This document shows, in pieces, positions 56,408 through 64,000 of a DNA stretch of 64,000 bases. Under the pieces are notes generated by a model. That model made no database searches. It was not told the origin of the DNA and saw only the letters and a program-made list of their open reading frames with translations. Position 1 is the first letter of the stretch. Every line of letters begins with the position of its first letter. The stretch is from Herbidospora cretacea (GTDB lineage: Bacteria; Actinomycetota; Actinomycetes; Streptosporangiales; Streptosporangiaceae). A program made the translations under genes and the position numbers. Location: contig NZ_BBXG01000018.1 of assembly GCF_001570605.1 (NCBI RefSeq), positions 118,839 through 182,838 on the forward strand, given 5' to 3'.

Positions 56408-57790
56408 GTGAGTCGATTCGCCCATCCCGCCGGTGACCGGCATGCCGAGGTGCTTCCGGAGGACCGTCCTCCCCACGCGCCCGCCGACCTGAACTCCATC
56501 GATTCGGCCATCTGGCCGCGAACGTCCGAGAGGGTCGCGGGATCACTCACGATCGGCGGGCTCGACGTCCGTGACCTGGCCAAAGAGTATGGAACCCCGC
56601 TCTACGTCCTCGACGAGGAAGACTTCCGGGCCCGCGCGGCCGACTTCCGCCAGGCCTTCCACGACGGCGAGGTCCACTACGCCGCCAAGGCGTTCCTGTG
56701 CCGCGAGGTCGCCCGGTGGATCATGCAGGAGGGCCTCGGCATCGACGTGTGCAGCGCCGGTGAGCTGGCCGTCGCGCTGAGCGTCGGCTTCCCGCCCGAG
56801 CGGATCACGATGCACGGCAACAACAAGTCGGTCGCCGAGCTGGAGAAGGCCGTCACCACGGGGGTCGGCCACGTCGTCGTCGACTCCTTCGAGGAGATCG
56901 CCCGCCTCGGCTACCTGGCCGACAAGCACGGCACCCGGCCCAAGGTCCTGATCCGCGTCACGGTCGGCGTCGAGGCCCACACCCACGAGTTCATCGCCAC
57001 CGCCCACGACGACCAGAAGTTCGGCCTGTCGCTGAGCAGCGGCGCCGCGGCCGAGGCCGCCCGCCGGATCCTCGCGATGCCGTCGCTGGAGCTGGTCGGC
57101 CTCCACAGCCACATCGGCTCGCAGATCACCGACACCGCCGGTTTCGAGGTCGCCGCCCGGCGCCTGGCCGGCCTGCTGGTGCAGATCCGCGACGAACACG
57201 GCGTCGAGCTGCCCGAGCTCGACCTCGGCGGCGGCTACGGCATCCCCTACGTCGCGGGCGACGACACCCCCGACATGAAGCTGATCGCCGACGCGCTGCG
57301 CGAGATCGTCGCCACCGTCTGCCAGAGCAAGGGCCTGCCGGTCCCGCGCCTGACCGTCGAGCCGGGCCGCTCGATCGTCGGCACCGCCGGCGTGACGCTC
57401 TACGAGGTCGGCACGGTCAAGGACGTCGAAGGCCTGCGCACCTACGTCTCGGTCGACGGCGGCATGAGCGACAACGTCCGCACCGCCCTCTACGGCGCCG
57501 ACTACACCGCCCGCCTGGCCTCCCGCGAGAGCGCGGCCAAGCCGATGCTGTCGCGCCTGGTCGGCAAGCACTGCGAGAGCGGCGACATCGTGGTCCGCGA
57601 CCTCTACCTGCCCGCCGACCTGGTGCCCGGCGACCTGATCGCGGTGGCCGCCACCGGCGCCTACTGCCGGTCGCTGGCCAGCAACTACAACTATCTGCCC
57701 AAGCCGGCGGTGGTCGCGGTCGCGGGCGGCAGCGCGCGGGTCATCGTGGCGCGCGAGACCGAAGAAGACCTGCTCAGGGGGCAGCTGTGA
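56408..57790 (+). CDS. lysA: Diaminopimelate decarboxylase LysA
   Basis: A 460-residue PLP enzyme converting meso-diaminopimelate to lysine. PLP lysine Lys94 (HYAAKAF), [23 protein letters not shown] and EPGRSIVG are present. GTG start at 56408; TAGCCT lies seven bases upstream and no ribosome site is visible. The imperfect palindrome CTCAG...CTGAG (56372-56389) at the -35 position may be an operator. Its stop overlaps the hom start (GTGA), giving a lysA-hom operon of aspartate-family amino acid synthesis. Confidence 0.95.
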   Translation: MSRFAHPAGDRHAEVLPEDRPPHAPADLNSIDSAIWPRTSERVAGSLTIGGLDVRDLAKEYGTPLYVLDEEDFRARAADFRQAFHDGEVHYAAKAFLCREVARWIMQEGLGIDVCSAGELAVALSVGFPPERITMHGNNKSVAELEKAVTTGVGHVVVDSFEEIARLGYLADKHGTRPKVLIRVTVGVEAHTHEFIATAHDDQKFGLSLSSGAAAEAARRILAMPSLELVGLHSHIGSQITDTAGFEVAARRLAGLLVQIRDEHGVELPELDLGGGYGIPYVAGDDTPDMKLIADALREIVATVCQSKGLPVPRLTVEPGRSIVGTAGVTLYEVGTVKDVEGLRTYVSVDGGMSDNVRTALYGADYTARLASRESAAKPMLSRLVGKHCESGDIVVRDLYLPADLVPGDLIAVAATGAYCRSLASNYNYLPKPAVVAVAGGSARVIVARETEEDLLRGQL

Positions 57791-59076
57791 GTAAACCCGT
57801 CAAAGTGGCGCTGCTGGGCTGCGGCGTCGTCGGCTCCCAGGTCGCCCGGCTGCTCCAGGAGCAGGCCGACGACCTGGCCGCCAGGGTGGGCGCCCCGCTG
57901 GAGCTCGCCGGGGTGGCCGTCCGCAAGATGAGCCGCAAGCGCGAGGTCGACCTCGACCCCGCGCTGCTCACCACCGACGCCCGGGCCCTGGTCACCCGCC
58001 CCGACGTCGACATCGTGGTCGAGGTGATCGGCGGCATCGAGCCCGCCCGGGGCCTCATCCTGGCCGCGATGGCCGAGGGCAAGTCGATCGTCAGCGCCAA
58101 CAAGGCCCTGCTGGCCGAAGACGGCGCGACCCTCCACGCCGCCAACCAGGCCGACCTCTACTTCGAGGCCGCCGTCGCCGGGGCGATCCCGCTGATCCGC
58201 CCGCTGCGCGAGTCGCTGGCGGGCGACCGGGTCCACCGCGTGCTCGGCATCGTCAACGGCACGACCAACTACATCCTCGACAAGATGGACTCCACCGGCG
58301 CCTCGTTCACCGACGCGCTGGAGGAGGCCCAGTCGCTCGGCTACGCCGAGGCCGACCCGACCGCCGACATCGAGGGCTTCGACGCCGCCGCCAAGGCCGC
58401 CATCCTGGCCGGGATCGCCTTCCACAGCCGGGTCACCGCGGCCGACGTCCACCGCGAGGGCATCACCGAGGTCTCCGCCTCCGACGTGGCGTCGGCCAAG
58501 GCGATGGGCTACGTGATCAAGCTGCTGGCCATCTGCGCCCGCTCCGACGACGGCCGCTCCATCGGCGTCCGGGTCCACCCCGCGATGATCCCCAGGAGCC
58601 ACCCGCTCGCCGGGGTCCGCGAGGCCTACAACGCGGTCTTCGTCGAGGCCGAGTCGGCCGGCCGGCTCATGTTCTACGGCGCGGGCGCCGGTGGCGCGCC
58701 GACCGCCTCCGCCGTGCTCGGCGACATCGTCGCGGTCGCGCGCAACCGCCTCGCCGGCACGCGCGGCCCCTCCGAGTCGGTGTACGCCGACCTGTCGGTC
58801 CACCCCATGGGCGAGACCGGCACCCGCTACCACGTCTCGCTCGACGTCGCCGACAAGCCGGGCGTGCTCGCCACCGTGGCCGAGGTCTTCGCCCGCCACG
58901 ACGTGTCGATCCAGACCCTCCGCCAGGAGGGCCGCGGCGACGACGCGCAGCTGGTCCTGGTCACCCACCGGGCCTCCGACGCGGCGCTGTCCTCGACCGT
59001 CGAGGGCCTGCGCGAGCTCGACGTCGTCCGCGCCGTGGCCAGCGTCATGCGGGTCGAAGGCGACGAAACGCCCTGA
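57787..59076 (+). CDS. hom: Homoserine dehydrogenase
   Basis: A 429-residue enzyme reducing aspartate semialdehyde to homoserine with NAD(P)H, the branch toward threonine and methionine. N-terminal Rossmann motif [14 protein letters not shown], substrate-domain motifs ([27 protein letters not shown]) and a C-terminal ACT domain ([18 protein letters not shown]), probably for threonine feedback inhibition, are seen. It begins within the lysA stop and ends inside the convergent phosphotransferase gene (32-bp overlap). thrC and thrB, which often follow hom, are absent here. Confidence 0.95.
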   Translation: MSKPVKVALLGCGVVGSQVARLLQEQADDLAARVGAPLELAGVAVRKMSRKREVDLDPALLTTDARALVTRPDVDIVVEVIGGIEPARGLILAAMAEGKSIVSANKALLAEDGATLHAANQADLYFEAAVAGAIPLIRPLRESLAGDRVHRVLGIVNGTTNYILDKMDSTGASFTDALEEAQSLGYAEADPTADIEGFDAAAKAAILAGIAFHSRVTAADVHREGITEVSASDVASAKAMGYVIKLLAICARSDDGRSIGVRVHPAMIPRSHPLAGVREAYNAVFVEAESAGRLMFYGAGAGGAPTASAVLGDIVAVARNRLAGTRGPSESVYADLSVHPMGETGTRYHVSLDVADKPGVLATVAEVFARHDVSIQTLRQEGRGDDAQLVLVTHRASDAALSSTVEGLRELDVVRAVASVMRVEGDETP

Positions 59077-60232
59077 CGGCGTTCTCCAGGGCCTCCTCCG
59101 GGTCGCCCAGGTGATAGCGGCGCTCGGAGGGCTCGATGCCGTCCAGGAACTCCTGGTAGCGCACGGCCTGCCCGAGCGCGGCCAGCGGCGCGGCGACCTC
59201 CAGCGCCCTGCGGGGGTCGGCGCCCGGGATCGACCACGCGCCGACCCAGGCCTCGGCGTTCCCCACCCACTCCTGTAGGCGCAGCCCGTCGGCGGCCGGA
59301 TGCCCGAAGTGCGCGTCCGCGAAGTCCAGCACCACCGCGGGCCCGCCGGGCACGGCCCGCCAGTTGCCGGGGTGGAAGTCCCCGTGAACCAGCGTGTACG
59401 GCAGCCCGCAGGCCGCCAGCTCCTCCTCCAGAGCGGGGACCTGGGAGAACAGCTCGTCCGAGCCGGGGACGGGGGACAGGTGTTGGGCGGCGGCGAGGAT
59501 GCGCCGGCGGTCCACCAGACCGGGCACACCGAGCCGCTGCCGAGAGTGTGCGGCCTCCGTTCTTGCCGGTATCAGATCCCGCAGGCTCTGTTGGGCGAGG
59601 GTGAAGCGCCGGACCGTGTCGGCGACCAGGTCAGGACCGGCCTTCCAGCAGTCCTCGCCGGGGATGTGCCCCAGGAGCATCCAGCCGCGCTCGGGCTCGG
59701 CGGCCAGCACCTGGGGGACCAGGGTGGGATCGACCTCGGCCAGGGCTTGGATCACGGAGGACTCCGGCGAGGCGAACGGGGGAGTGGTCTTCAGCCAGGC
59801 GTTCTCACCCGGCAGATGAAAGAGCCCGGCCAGGTTCCACGTCTTGACCTGGCGAATCTCGCTCGGCCCGGTGATGTTCAGCGCCCAGTCGAGGGCGGCA
59901 CGCAGCCCTTCCACAGTGGCCCAGGAGGCGCGGAGGGGCTCGTGGGCAGCCAGCAGGTGTTCTGCGGGCGGCGCGGAGGAATTCAGGAGGGTGATGGGTG
60001 CTTGCGGTGGGAGCTCCAGTGCTTCCGCGTGGTAGGTCACGTGGCCGTCGCGCATGGAGCGGCCGCCCTCGACGTCGACCAGGCGCAGGACCATCACCGG
60101 CACGCCGAGCAGGCCGCTCAGCCACTCCGCCACCGGGGCCACGTCGTTCCACCACGGCGTCGGCATCTCCACCGGGCCATAGCGGCCCAAGGCGATGTCG
60201 CCGCAGGTCACTGCCGCACTTACCTGACGCAT
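59045..60232 (-). CDS. APH-type phosphotransferase family protein
   Basis: A 395-residue kinase-like protein of the aminoglycoside phosphotransferase/choline kinase fold: VHGDFHPGNW (catalytic loop) and VVLDFADAHFG (metal-binding) are intact. The N-terminal ~180 residues are variable. Function could be resistance, or phosphorylation of a small metabolite or sugar; nothing nearby decides. The 3' end overlaps the hom gene by 32 bp; the ATG at 60232 is 52 bp from the divergent membrane protein gene. Confidence 0.82.
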   Translation of the reverse strand: MRQVSAAVTCGDIALGRYGPVEMPTPWWNDVAPVAEWLSGLLGVPVMVLRLVDVEGGRSMRDGHVTYHAEALELPPQAPITLLNSSAPPAEHLLAAHEPLRASWATVEGLRAALDWALNITGPSEIRQVKTWNLAGLFHLPGENAWLKTTPPFASPESSVIQALAEVDPTLVPQVLAAEPERGWMLLGHIPGEDCWKAGPDLVADTVRRFTLAQQSLRDLIPARTEAAHSRQRLGVPGLVDRRRILAAAQHLSPVPGSDELFSQVPALEEELAACGLPYTLVHGDFHPGNWRAVPGGPAVVLDFADAHFGHPAADGLRLQEWVGNAEAWVGAWSIPGADPRRALEVAAPLAALGQAVRYQEFLDGIEPSERRYHLGDPEEALENAVRAFRRLRPA

Positions 60233-60284
60233 CCGATCAGTTTGCCATTTGCGCAGGTTCCGGGGCCTACGAGAAGGTAAGTCG

Positions 60285-61628
60285 ATGTTGTCCCGTCCCG
60301 TTCCCCTGCTGGGCCTGGTCGCCCTGGGCTATCTCGTCCTCCAGGCGGTATCGGTCCCGGCGGACATGACGCTCGAATGGGACGAGGCCGTCTACACGAG
60401 CCAGGTCGCCCCCGGGGTGCCGGACGCCGTCTTCTCCGCCCCCCGGGCCAGGGGCGTGACGTGGCTGGTGGCCCCGGTCGTCCAGTTCACCACCGATCCG
60501 GCGGCGATCCGCTGGTGGATGATGATCGTCGCGGCCGCAGGGCTGTTCCTGGCGTTCCTGCCGTGGACGAAGCTGCTCAAGCCCGCAGTGCCGGCTCTGG
60601 CGGCCGGGCTGTTCGCCACCCTCTGGGTGACCGTCTGGTACGGGCCGCAGGTCATGCCCAACCTCTACGTCGCCTACGGCGCGGTGCTGGCGATCGGGTC
60701 GCTGCTGGTCGTGAAAGAGCACGGCGGCTGGGCCGCGTATGCGGGCCTCGCCGCCGGGTTCGCCGGGGTCGCGATGCTGAGACCGAGCGACGTGCTCTGG
60801 CTGGGCGTGATCGCCGGTCCGGCGGCGCTGCTCTGGCGGAGGTGGGCCGCCGCCGCGACCATTCTCGTCTCGGCCGCGCTGGGGATGGTGCCGTGGGTGG
60901 TGGAGGCGTACACCTCGTTCGGATCTCTGCTCCACCGCTGGGCGGCGGCCGGTGAGGTGCAGGGCGGGATCGCGCCCGCGCCCGGGTTCTGGTATGAGTT
61001 CAAGGCCGCCAACGGCCCCGCCTTCTGCCGGCCCTGCGACATCCCCCTCGACCGGCCCTACCTGCTGATCTGGTGGGCGGCCCTGCCGGTGCTGGCGCTG
61101 GTGTCGGCGCGGAGGTGGCCGGTTCCGGCGCTGGCCGGGCTGGCGATGGCCGCGCCCTACCTCTTCCTGGTCGACTACGCCGCCCCGAGGTTCCTGCTCC
61201 CGGCCTACGGCCTGCTGATGATCCCCGTCGCGGTCACGGTGATCCGGTTCCGGCCTCCGTTCGTGGTGCTGCTGGCCGCTCACATGGTCGTCCAGTTCAT
61301 GGTGCTCGACGGGGTGAAGGGCCAGGACTATCCGCTCAGGCAGTTCCAGGCCTCTTTCGTCCGGAAGATGATCGATGCCGGGGTCACCACGCCCTGCACG
61401 CTGGTCGGCACCTCCGTCAACCCGGCTCACCAGTTCCTGACCAGGTGCGAGGTCCGCATCGTGAAGCCCGGCGAGTCGGTCGCCGAGGCGACGCGGGACG
61501 TCGGGGGCGTCGTCGCCACCCTGACCCAGAAGACGCCGCCGAAGGGCAGCGAAGGGTGGGAACGTCACGTTCTCGCCACCAGCAACGGCAAACCGACCTG
61601 GATCACCATGATCCGCCCGAACCTATGA
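60285..61628 (+). CDS. Multi-pass membrane protein, GT-C glycosyltransferase-like
   Basis: A 447-residue protein with about nine or ten hydrophobic helices. The early loop TLEWDEAVY resembles the Asp/Glu motif after helix 1 in GT39/ArnT-type lipid-linked sugar transferases, followed by more membrane helices and a 90-residue external C-terminal domain with two Cys. ATG at 60285 has GAAGG about seven bases upstream. It may transfer a sugar from polyprenyl phosphate to proteins or glycans at the outer membrane face; family assignment is tentative. A polysaccharide deacetylase gene follows 103 bp later. Confidence 0.65.
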   Translation: MLSRPVPLLGLVALGYLVLQAVSVPADMTLEWDEAVYTSQVAPGVPDAVFSAPRARGVTWLVAPVVQFTTDPAAIRWWMMIVAAAGLFLAFLPWTKLLKPAVPALAAGLFATLWVTVWYGPQVMPNLYVAYGAVLAIGSLLVVKEHGGWAAYAGLAAGFAGVAMLRPSDVLWLGVIAGPAALLWRRWAAAATILVSAALGMVPWVVEAYTSFGSLLHRWAAAGEVQGGIAPAPGFWYEFKAANGPAFCRPCDIPLDRPYLLIWWAALPVLALVSARRWPVPALAGLAMAAPYLFLVDYAAPRFLLPAYGLLMIPVAVTVIRFRPPFVVLLAAHMVVQFMVLDGVKGQDYPLRQFQASFVRKMIDAGVTTPCTLVGTSVNPAHQFLTRCEVRIVKPGESVAEATRDVGGVVATLTQKTPPKGSEGWERHVLATSNGKPTWITMIRPNL

Positions 61629-61731
61629 ATGCCTGGTGAACTGTGTACCGATTGGGTCTAGCATCCGGTTTCCCGGGCAGGAGCCGCTAGCCTGGTCACC
61701 TCTCCCGCCAAACTGACCTCAGGAGTCCGTC

Positions 61732-62565
61732 ATGCGGTCTTCGCTCCGCTTAGGAGCAGTGGGCGTCCTTTTAGGAACGCTCCTTCCGATGGTGCTGGTC
61801 GCCACCCCCGCACAGGCCGCACGACCGAAACACAAGGTCAAGACTGTGGTGGCGCTCGGTTTCGACGACGGAGACGCCACCCACGTGAAGGCCGGACAGA
61901 TCCTTCGGTCACACGGAGTACGCGGAACGTTCTACATCAACAGCGGCGACCTCGACACCAAGGGCAAACTGACCGTCGGCCAGGTGCGCGCGCTCGTCCG
62001 CCAGGGCCACAAGATCGGCGGCCACACCCTCCACCACGTGCGGCTGACCGACCTGACCGCCATCGACCAGCGGGTCGACATCTGCGCCGACCGGGCCGCC
62101 CTCCTCAAGCTGAAGATCCCGGTCACCACGTTCGCCTACCCGTTCGGCGCGAACAACGGCGACTCCCAGCAGGCGGCCCGGTTCTGCGGCTACAACGCCG
62201 CCCGCACCGTCGGCGGGCTGGCGCTCGGCAGGTGCGACTACTGCGCCCCGGTCGAGTCGGCCCGCCCGGCGATGCCCTACTCGATCCGGACCTACGGCTC
62301 GGTCAACTACGACACCACCCTGAACGACCTGAAGAAGCAGGTCATCACGGCCGAGCGGGCCGGCGGCGGGCTGCTCCCGGTGGTGGTCCACAAGGTCTGC
62401 GCCCGCGTCTGCGGCGACTACTCGACCACCGAGAAGATCCTCGACGAGTTCCTGACCTGGCTCGACACCCGCAAGAAGCACGGCACGACGGTGCGCCCGC
62501 TGGAAGACGTCATCGGCGGCAGGGTCCGCCCGGTCCCCGACGAGTCGACCTGGCAGGAGTTCTAG
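61732..62565 (+). CDS. Secreted polysaccharide deacetylase-like protein (CE4)
   Basis: A 277-residue exported protein: Sec signal of about 29 residues ending TPAQA, then a CE4/NodB domain with LGFDDGD (catalytic base and metal Asp) and GGHTLHHVRL (H-x3-H metal pair); YPFGANNGD is the third motif. CE4 enzymes remove acetyl groups from peptidoglycan, chitin or xylan. Two Cys pairs (RCDYC, VCARVC) are likely disulfides. GGAG lies seven bases before the ATG. Ends in a 4-bp overlap (CTAG) with the convergent DUF2079 gene. Confidence 0.85.
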   Translation: MRSSLRLGAVGVLLGTLLPMVLVATPAQAARPKHKVKTVVALGFDDGDATHVKAGQILRSHGVRGTFYINSGDLDTKGKLTVGQVRALVRQGHKIGGHTLHHVRLTDLTAIDQRVDICADRAALLKLKIPVTTFAYPFGANNGDSQQAARFCGYNAARTVGGLALGRCDYCAPVESARPAMPYSIRTYGSVNYDTTLNDLKKQVITAERAGGGLLPVVVHKVCARVCGDYSTTEKILDEFLTWLDTRKKHGTTVRPLEDVIGGRVRPVPDESTWQEF

Positions 62566-63995
62566 GGCTTGTGCAGGACGACGAAGCCGCCGTCGTCGAA
62601 GACCGTCCGGTAACCGGTCGAGCGGAGCCGTTCGACCTCGGCCACCTGCGCCTCGACGCTGTCGAACGGCGTCGTCTTCCAGCGGGTGAAGGCCACGATC
62701 CACGGCGGGTTCTCGTATGCCGGCTCCGGCTCCCACAGGATCACCGGATTCCGCGCGGTCAGGCCGGCCCCCAGGGGCAGCGCGGCGGCCACCATCGGCC
62801 CCGGCGGCACGGTCTGGACGGCCTTGCGCGCGATGGCCACATAGGCGGGATCGGGCCCGAGTTCGGTCGCCGCGATCGTCCCGTACGCGAACAGCGGGGC
62901 GGTCGCCAGCCCCGCCACCAGCGCCCCGGCCGCCCAGGTCACCCGGACCCGGGGGCCGAACCGGGCGATCCCGTCGACGGCGGCCAGGAACAGCGGGATC
63001 ACCAGGAACGCGTTGTAGTGGAAGGGAACGCCCCACCAGTGGGGATACGACGACAGCATGCGTTCGGCCAGCAGCGGCAGCGACAGCAGGGCCAGCGGTG
63101 ACAGCAGGCACGCGCCCAGCACGATCAGCAGCAGCCAGCCCATCGTGACCAGCTTGTCCGACGGGCTGCCGAGCAGCGCCAGCGTCTGGACCGGGTGGGT
63201 GAGCACGTGGACCAGCGCGGACGCGGGGCCGTCGCCGAGGTCCTCGTAACGCCAGTAGAAGCCGTCCCGGCCGCCGAAGAACGGGATGAGCACTTTGGTC
63301 GCCACCAGCACTGCCCCGACGCCGCCCGTCAGCAGGAGGGTCCCGGACCGGTAGGCGCCGCGCGTCAGCAGATAGAGCCCGAAACCGGCGATGACCAGGC
63401 CCATGTCCTCTTTCGTCATCAGCAACAGGACGCCCATGACCAGGGCGGTGCGGGTCCGGCCGGCGTCGTGCCGCTCGACCATCCACGCGATCAGCACGGG
63501 CGCGAACGCCACCTCGTGGAAGTCGAACTCGACGGCCTGGGCGACGGGCCAGCTGACGACGTACGCGAAGGAGACGAGATAGGCGGCGACGACGCCGAGC
63601 CGGCGCCGGGCGAACAGCCACAACGGCGGCACGGCCAGCGCGAACAGCAGCCCCTGCGCGAAGATCAGCGACAGCGGGCCGTCGTTGATCCAGTAGAGCG
63701 GCGCGAGCAGCGCCAGGATCGGCGACCAGTGGTCGCCCAGCAGCGAGAACCCGTCTTGGTGGAAGCCGTCGAGATACTCCTTGGCCACCGATGCGGGCAG
63801 CCGGAACTCCGCGTAGCTCCGCACGCCCTGGTCGAAGATCGCCAGATCGAGCACCCCGGCCCGCATGCCGCGCAGCTCCAGATACCCGACGAGGGAGTAT
63901 CCGGCGGTTGCGATCATGACGATCAGGCCGATCCAGAGCGCATGACCCCGGGCGACCTCCTTGACGTGGAGGTCGCGGGTCGCCGTGAGGGTCAT
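62562..63995 (-). CDS. DUF2079 multi-pass membrane protein
   Basis: A 477-residue protein with about ten hydrophobic helices. DLAIFDQGVRSYAEF near the start and the GDHWSPILALLAPLYW segment are hallmarks of DUF2079, a group of GT-C-like membrane proteins thought to act on cell-envelope glycans. The C-terminal ~90 residues are soluble (GLTARNPVILWEPEPAYENP). The gene is complete; its ATG at 63995 is five bases from the window end, so upstream signals cannot be judged. Confidence 0.85.
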   Translation of the reverse strand: MTLTATRDLHVKEVARGHALWIGLIVMIATAGYSLVGYLELRGMRAGVLDLAIFDQGVRSYAEFRLPASVAKEYLDGFHQDGFSLLGDHWSPILALLAPLYWINDGPLSLIFAQGLLFALAVPPLWLFARRRLGVVAAYLVSFAYVVSWPVAQAVEFDFHEVAFAPVLIAWMVERHDAGRTRTALVMGVLLLMTKEDMGLVIAGFGLYLLTRGAYRSGTLLLTGGVGAVLVATKVLIPFFGGRDGFYWRYEDLGDGPASALVHVLTHPVQTLALLGSPSDKLVTMGWLLLIVLGACLLSPLALLSLPLLAERMLSSYPHWWGVPFHYNAFLVIPLFLAAVDGIARFGPRVRVTWAAGALVAGLATAPLFAYGTIAATELGPDPAYVAIARKAVQTVPPGPMVAAALPLGAGLTARNPVILWEPEPAYENPPWIVAFTRWKTTPFDSVEAQVAEVERLRSTGYRTVFDDGGFVVLHKP

Positions 63996-64000
63996 CTAGC

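Overview
The window is about 70% G+C and carries 51 intact-looking protein genes plus one broken transposon gene. The Scr1-type XRE/DUF397 pair, AfsR-like BTAD regulator, lipoproteins with typical lipoboxes, trehalose pathways, a Tricorn-type protease and many GTG starts point to a spore-forming actinomycete. The family Streptosporangiaceae (Nonomuraea/Streptosporangium-like) is the best guess, by gene style only. No rRNA, tRNA, CRISPR array or prophage was seen.

Layout. 1-7.5 kb: a HerA-like ATPase cut by the window edge, a nitronate monooxygenase, and a minus-strand run of Tricorn protease, serine hydrolase lipoprotein and DUF2293 protein. 7.6-11.8 kb: acyl-CoA synthetase, MFS transporter, XRE/DUF397 pair. 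11.8-16.4 kb: a secreted sugar-dehydrogenase-like protein and a Tat-exported sugar isomerase-like protein. 16.4-17.4 kb: a long gene-poor region with promoter-like and hairpin sequences. 17.4-22.9 kb: lipoprotein, MscL, a LacI regulator overlapping a Ser/Thr kinase, a DUF305 lipoprotein, a degenerate repeat array and an anchored protein. 22.9-30.6 kb: two-component pair, AfsR-like regulator, MBL protein, PPOX/HxlR divergent pair, alpha/beta hydrolase.

30.7-39.7 kb: glycogen-to-trehalose genes (glgX, treY, treZ), a TnpB relic and an alkylsulfatase; treS lies at 46.7 kb. 39.8-43.5 kb: a light/UV-response cluster with a DUF523-DUF1722 protein, ECF sigma factor, MerR/B12-type regulator and photolyase. 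43.6-46.7 kb: phosphate transporter, MOSC protein, small proteins, uracil-DNA glycosylase. 48.5-52.3 kb: a divergent asparagine-synthase-like / CgeB-like glycosyltransferase pair. 52.3-56.3 kb: PP2C phosphatase, an HTH-methylase-specificity fusion, a soluble Ser/Thr kinase and a coupled unknown protein. 56.4-64 kb: lysA-hom, a phosphotransferase, two large membrane proteins and a secreted polysaccharide deacetylase.

Themes. Several genes have a TANNNT-like -10 about 6-8 bases before the start codon and no Shine-Dalgarno, suggesting leaderless mRNAs. Four convergent gene pairs overlap at their 3' ends. Perfect LacI-type operators (GGGAGCGCTCCC core) lie at the lacI promoter and, as a tandem pair, upstream of mscL. 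The most system-like regions are the light/UV cluster and the methylase/kinase/phosphatase cluster.
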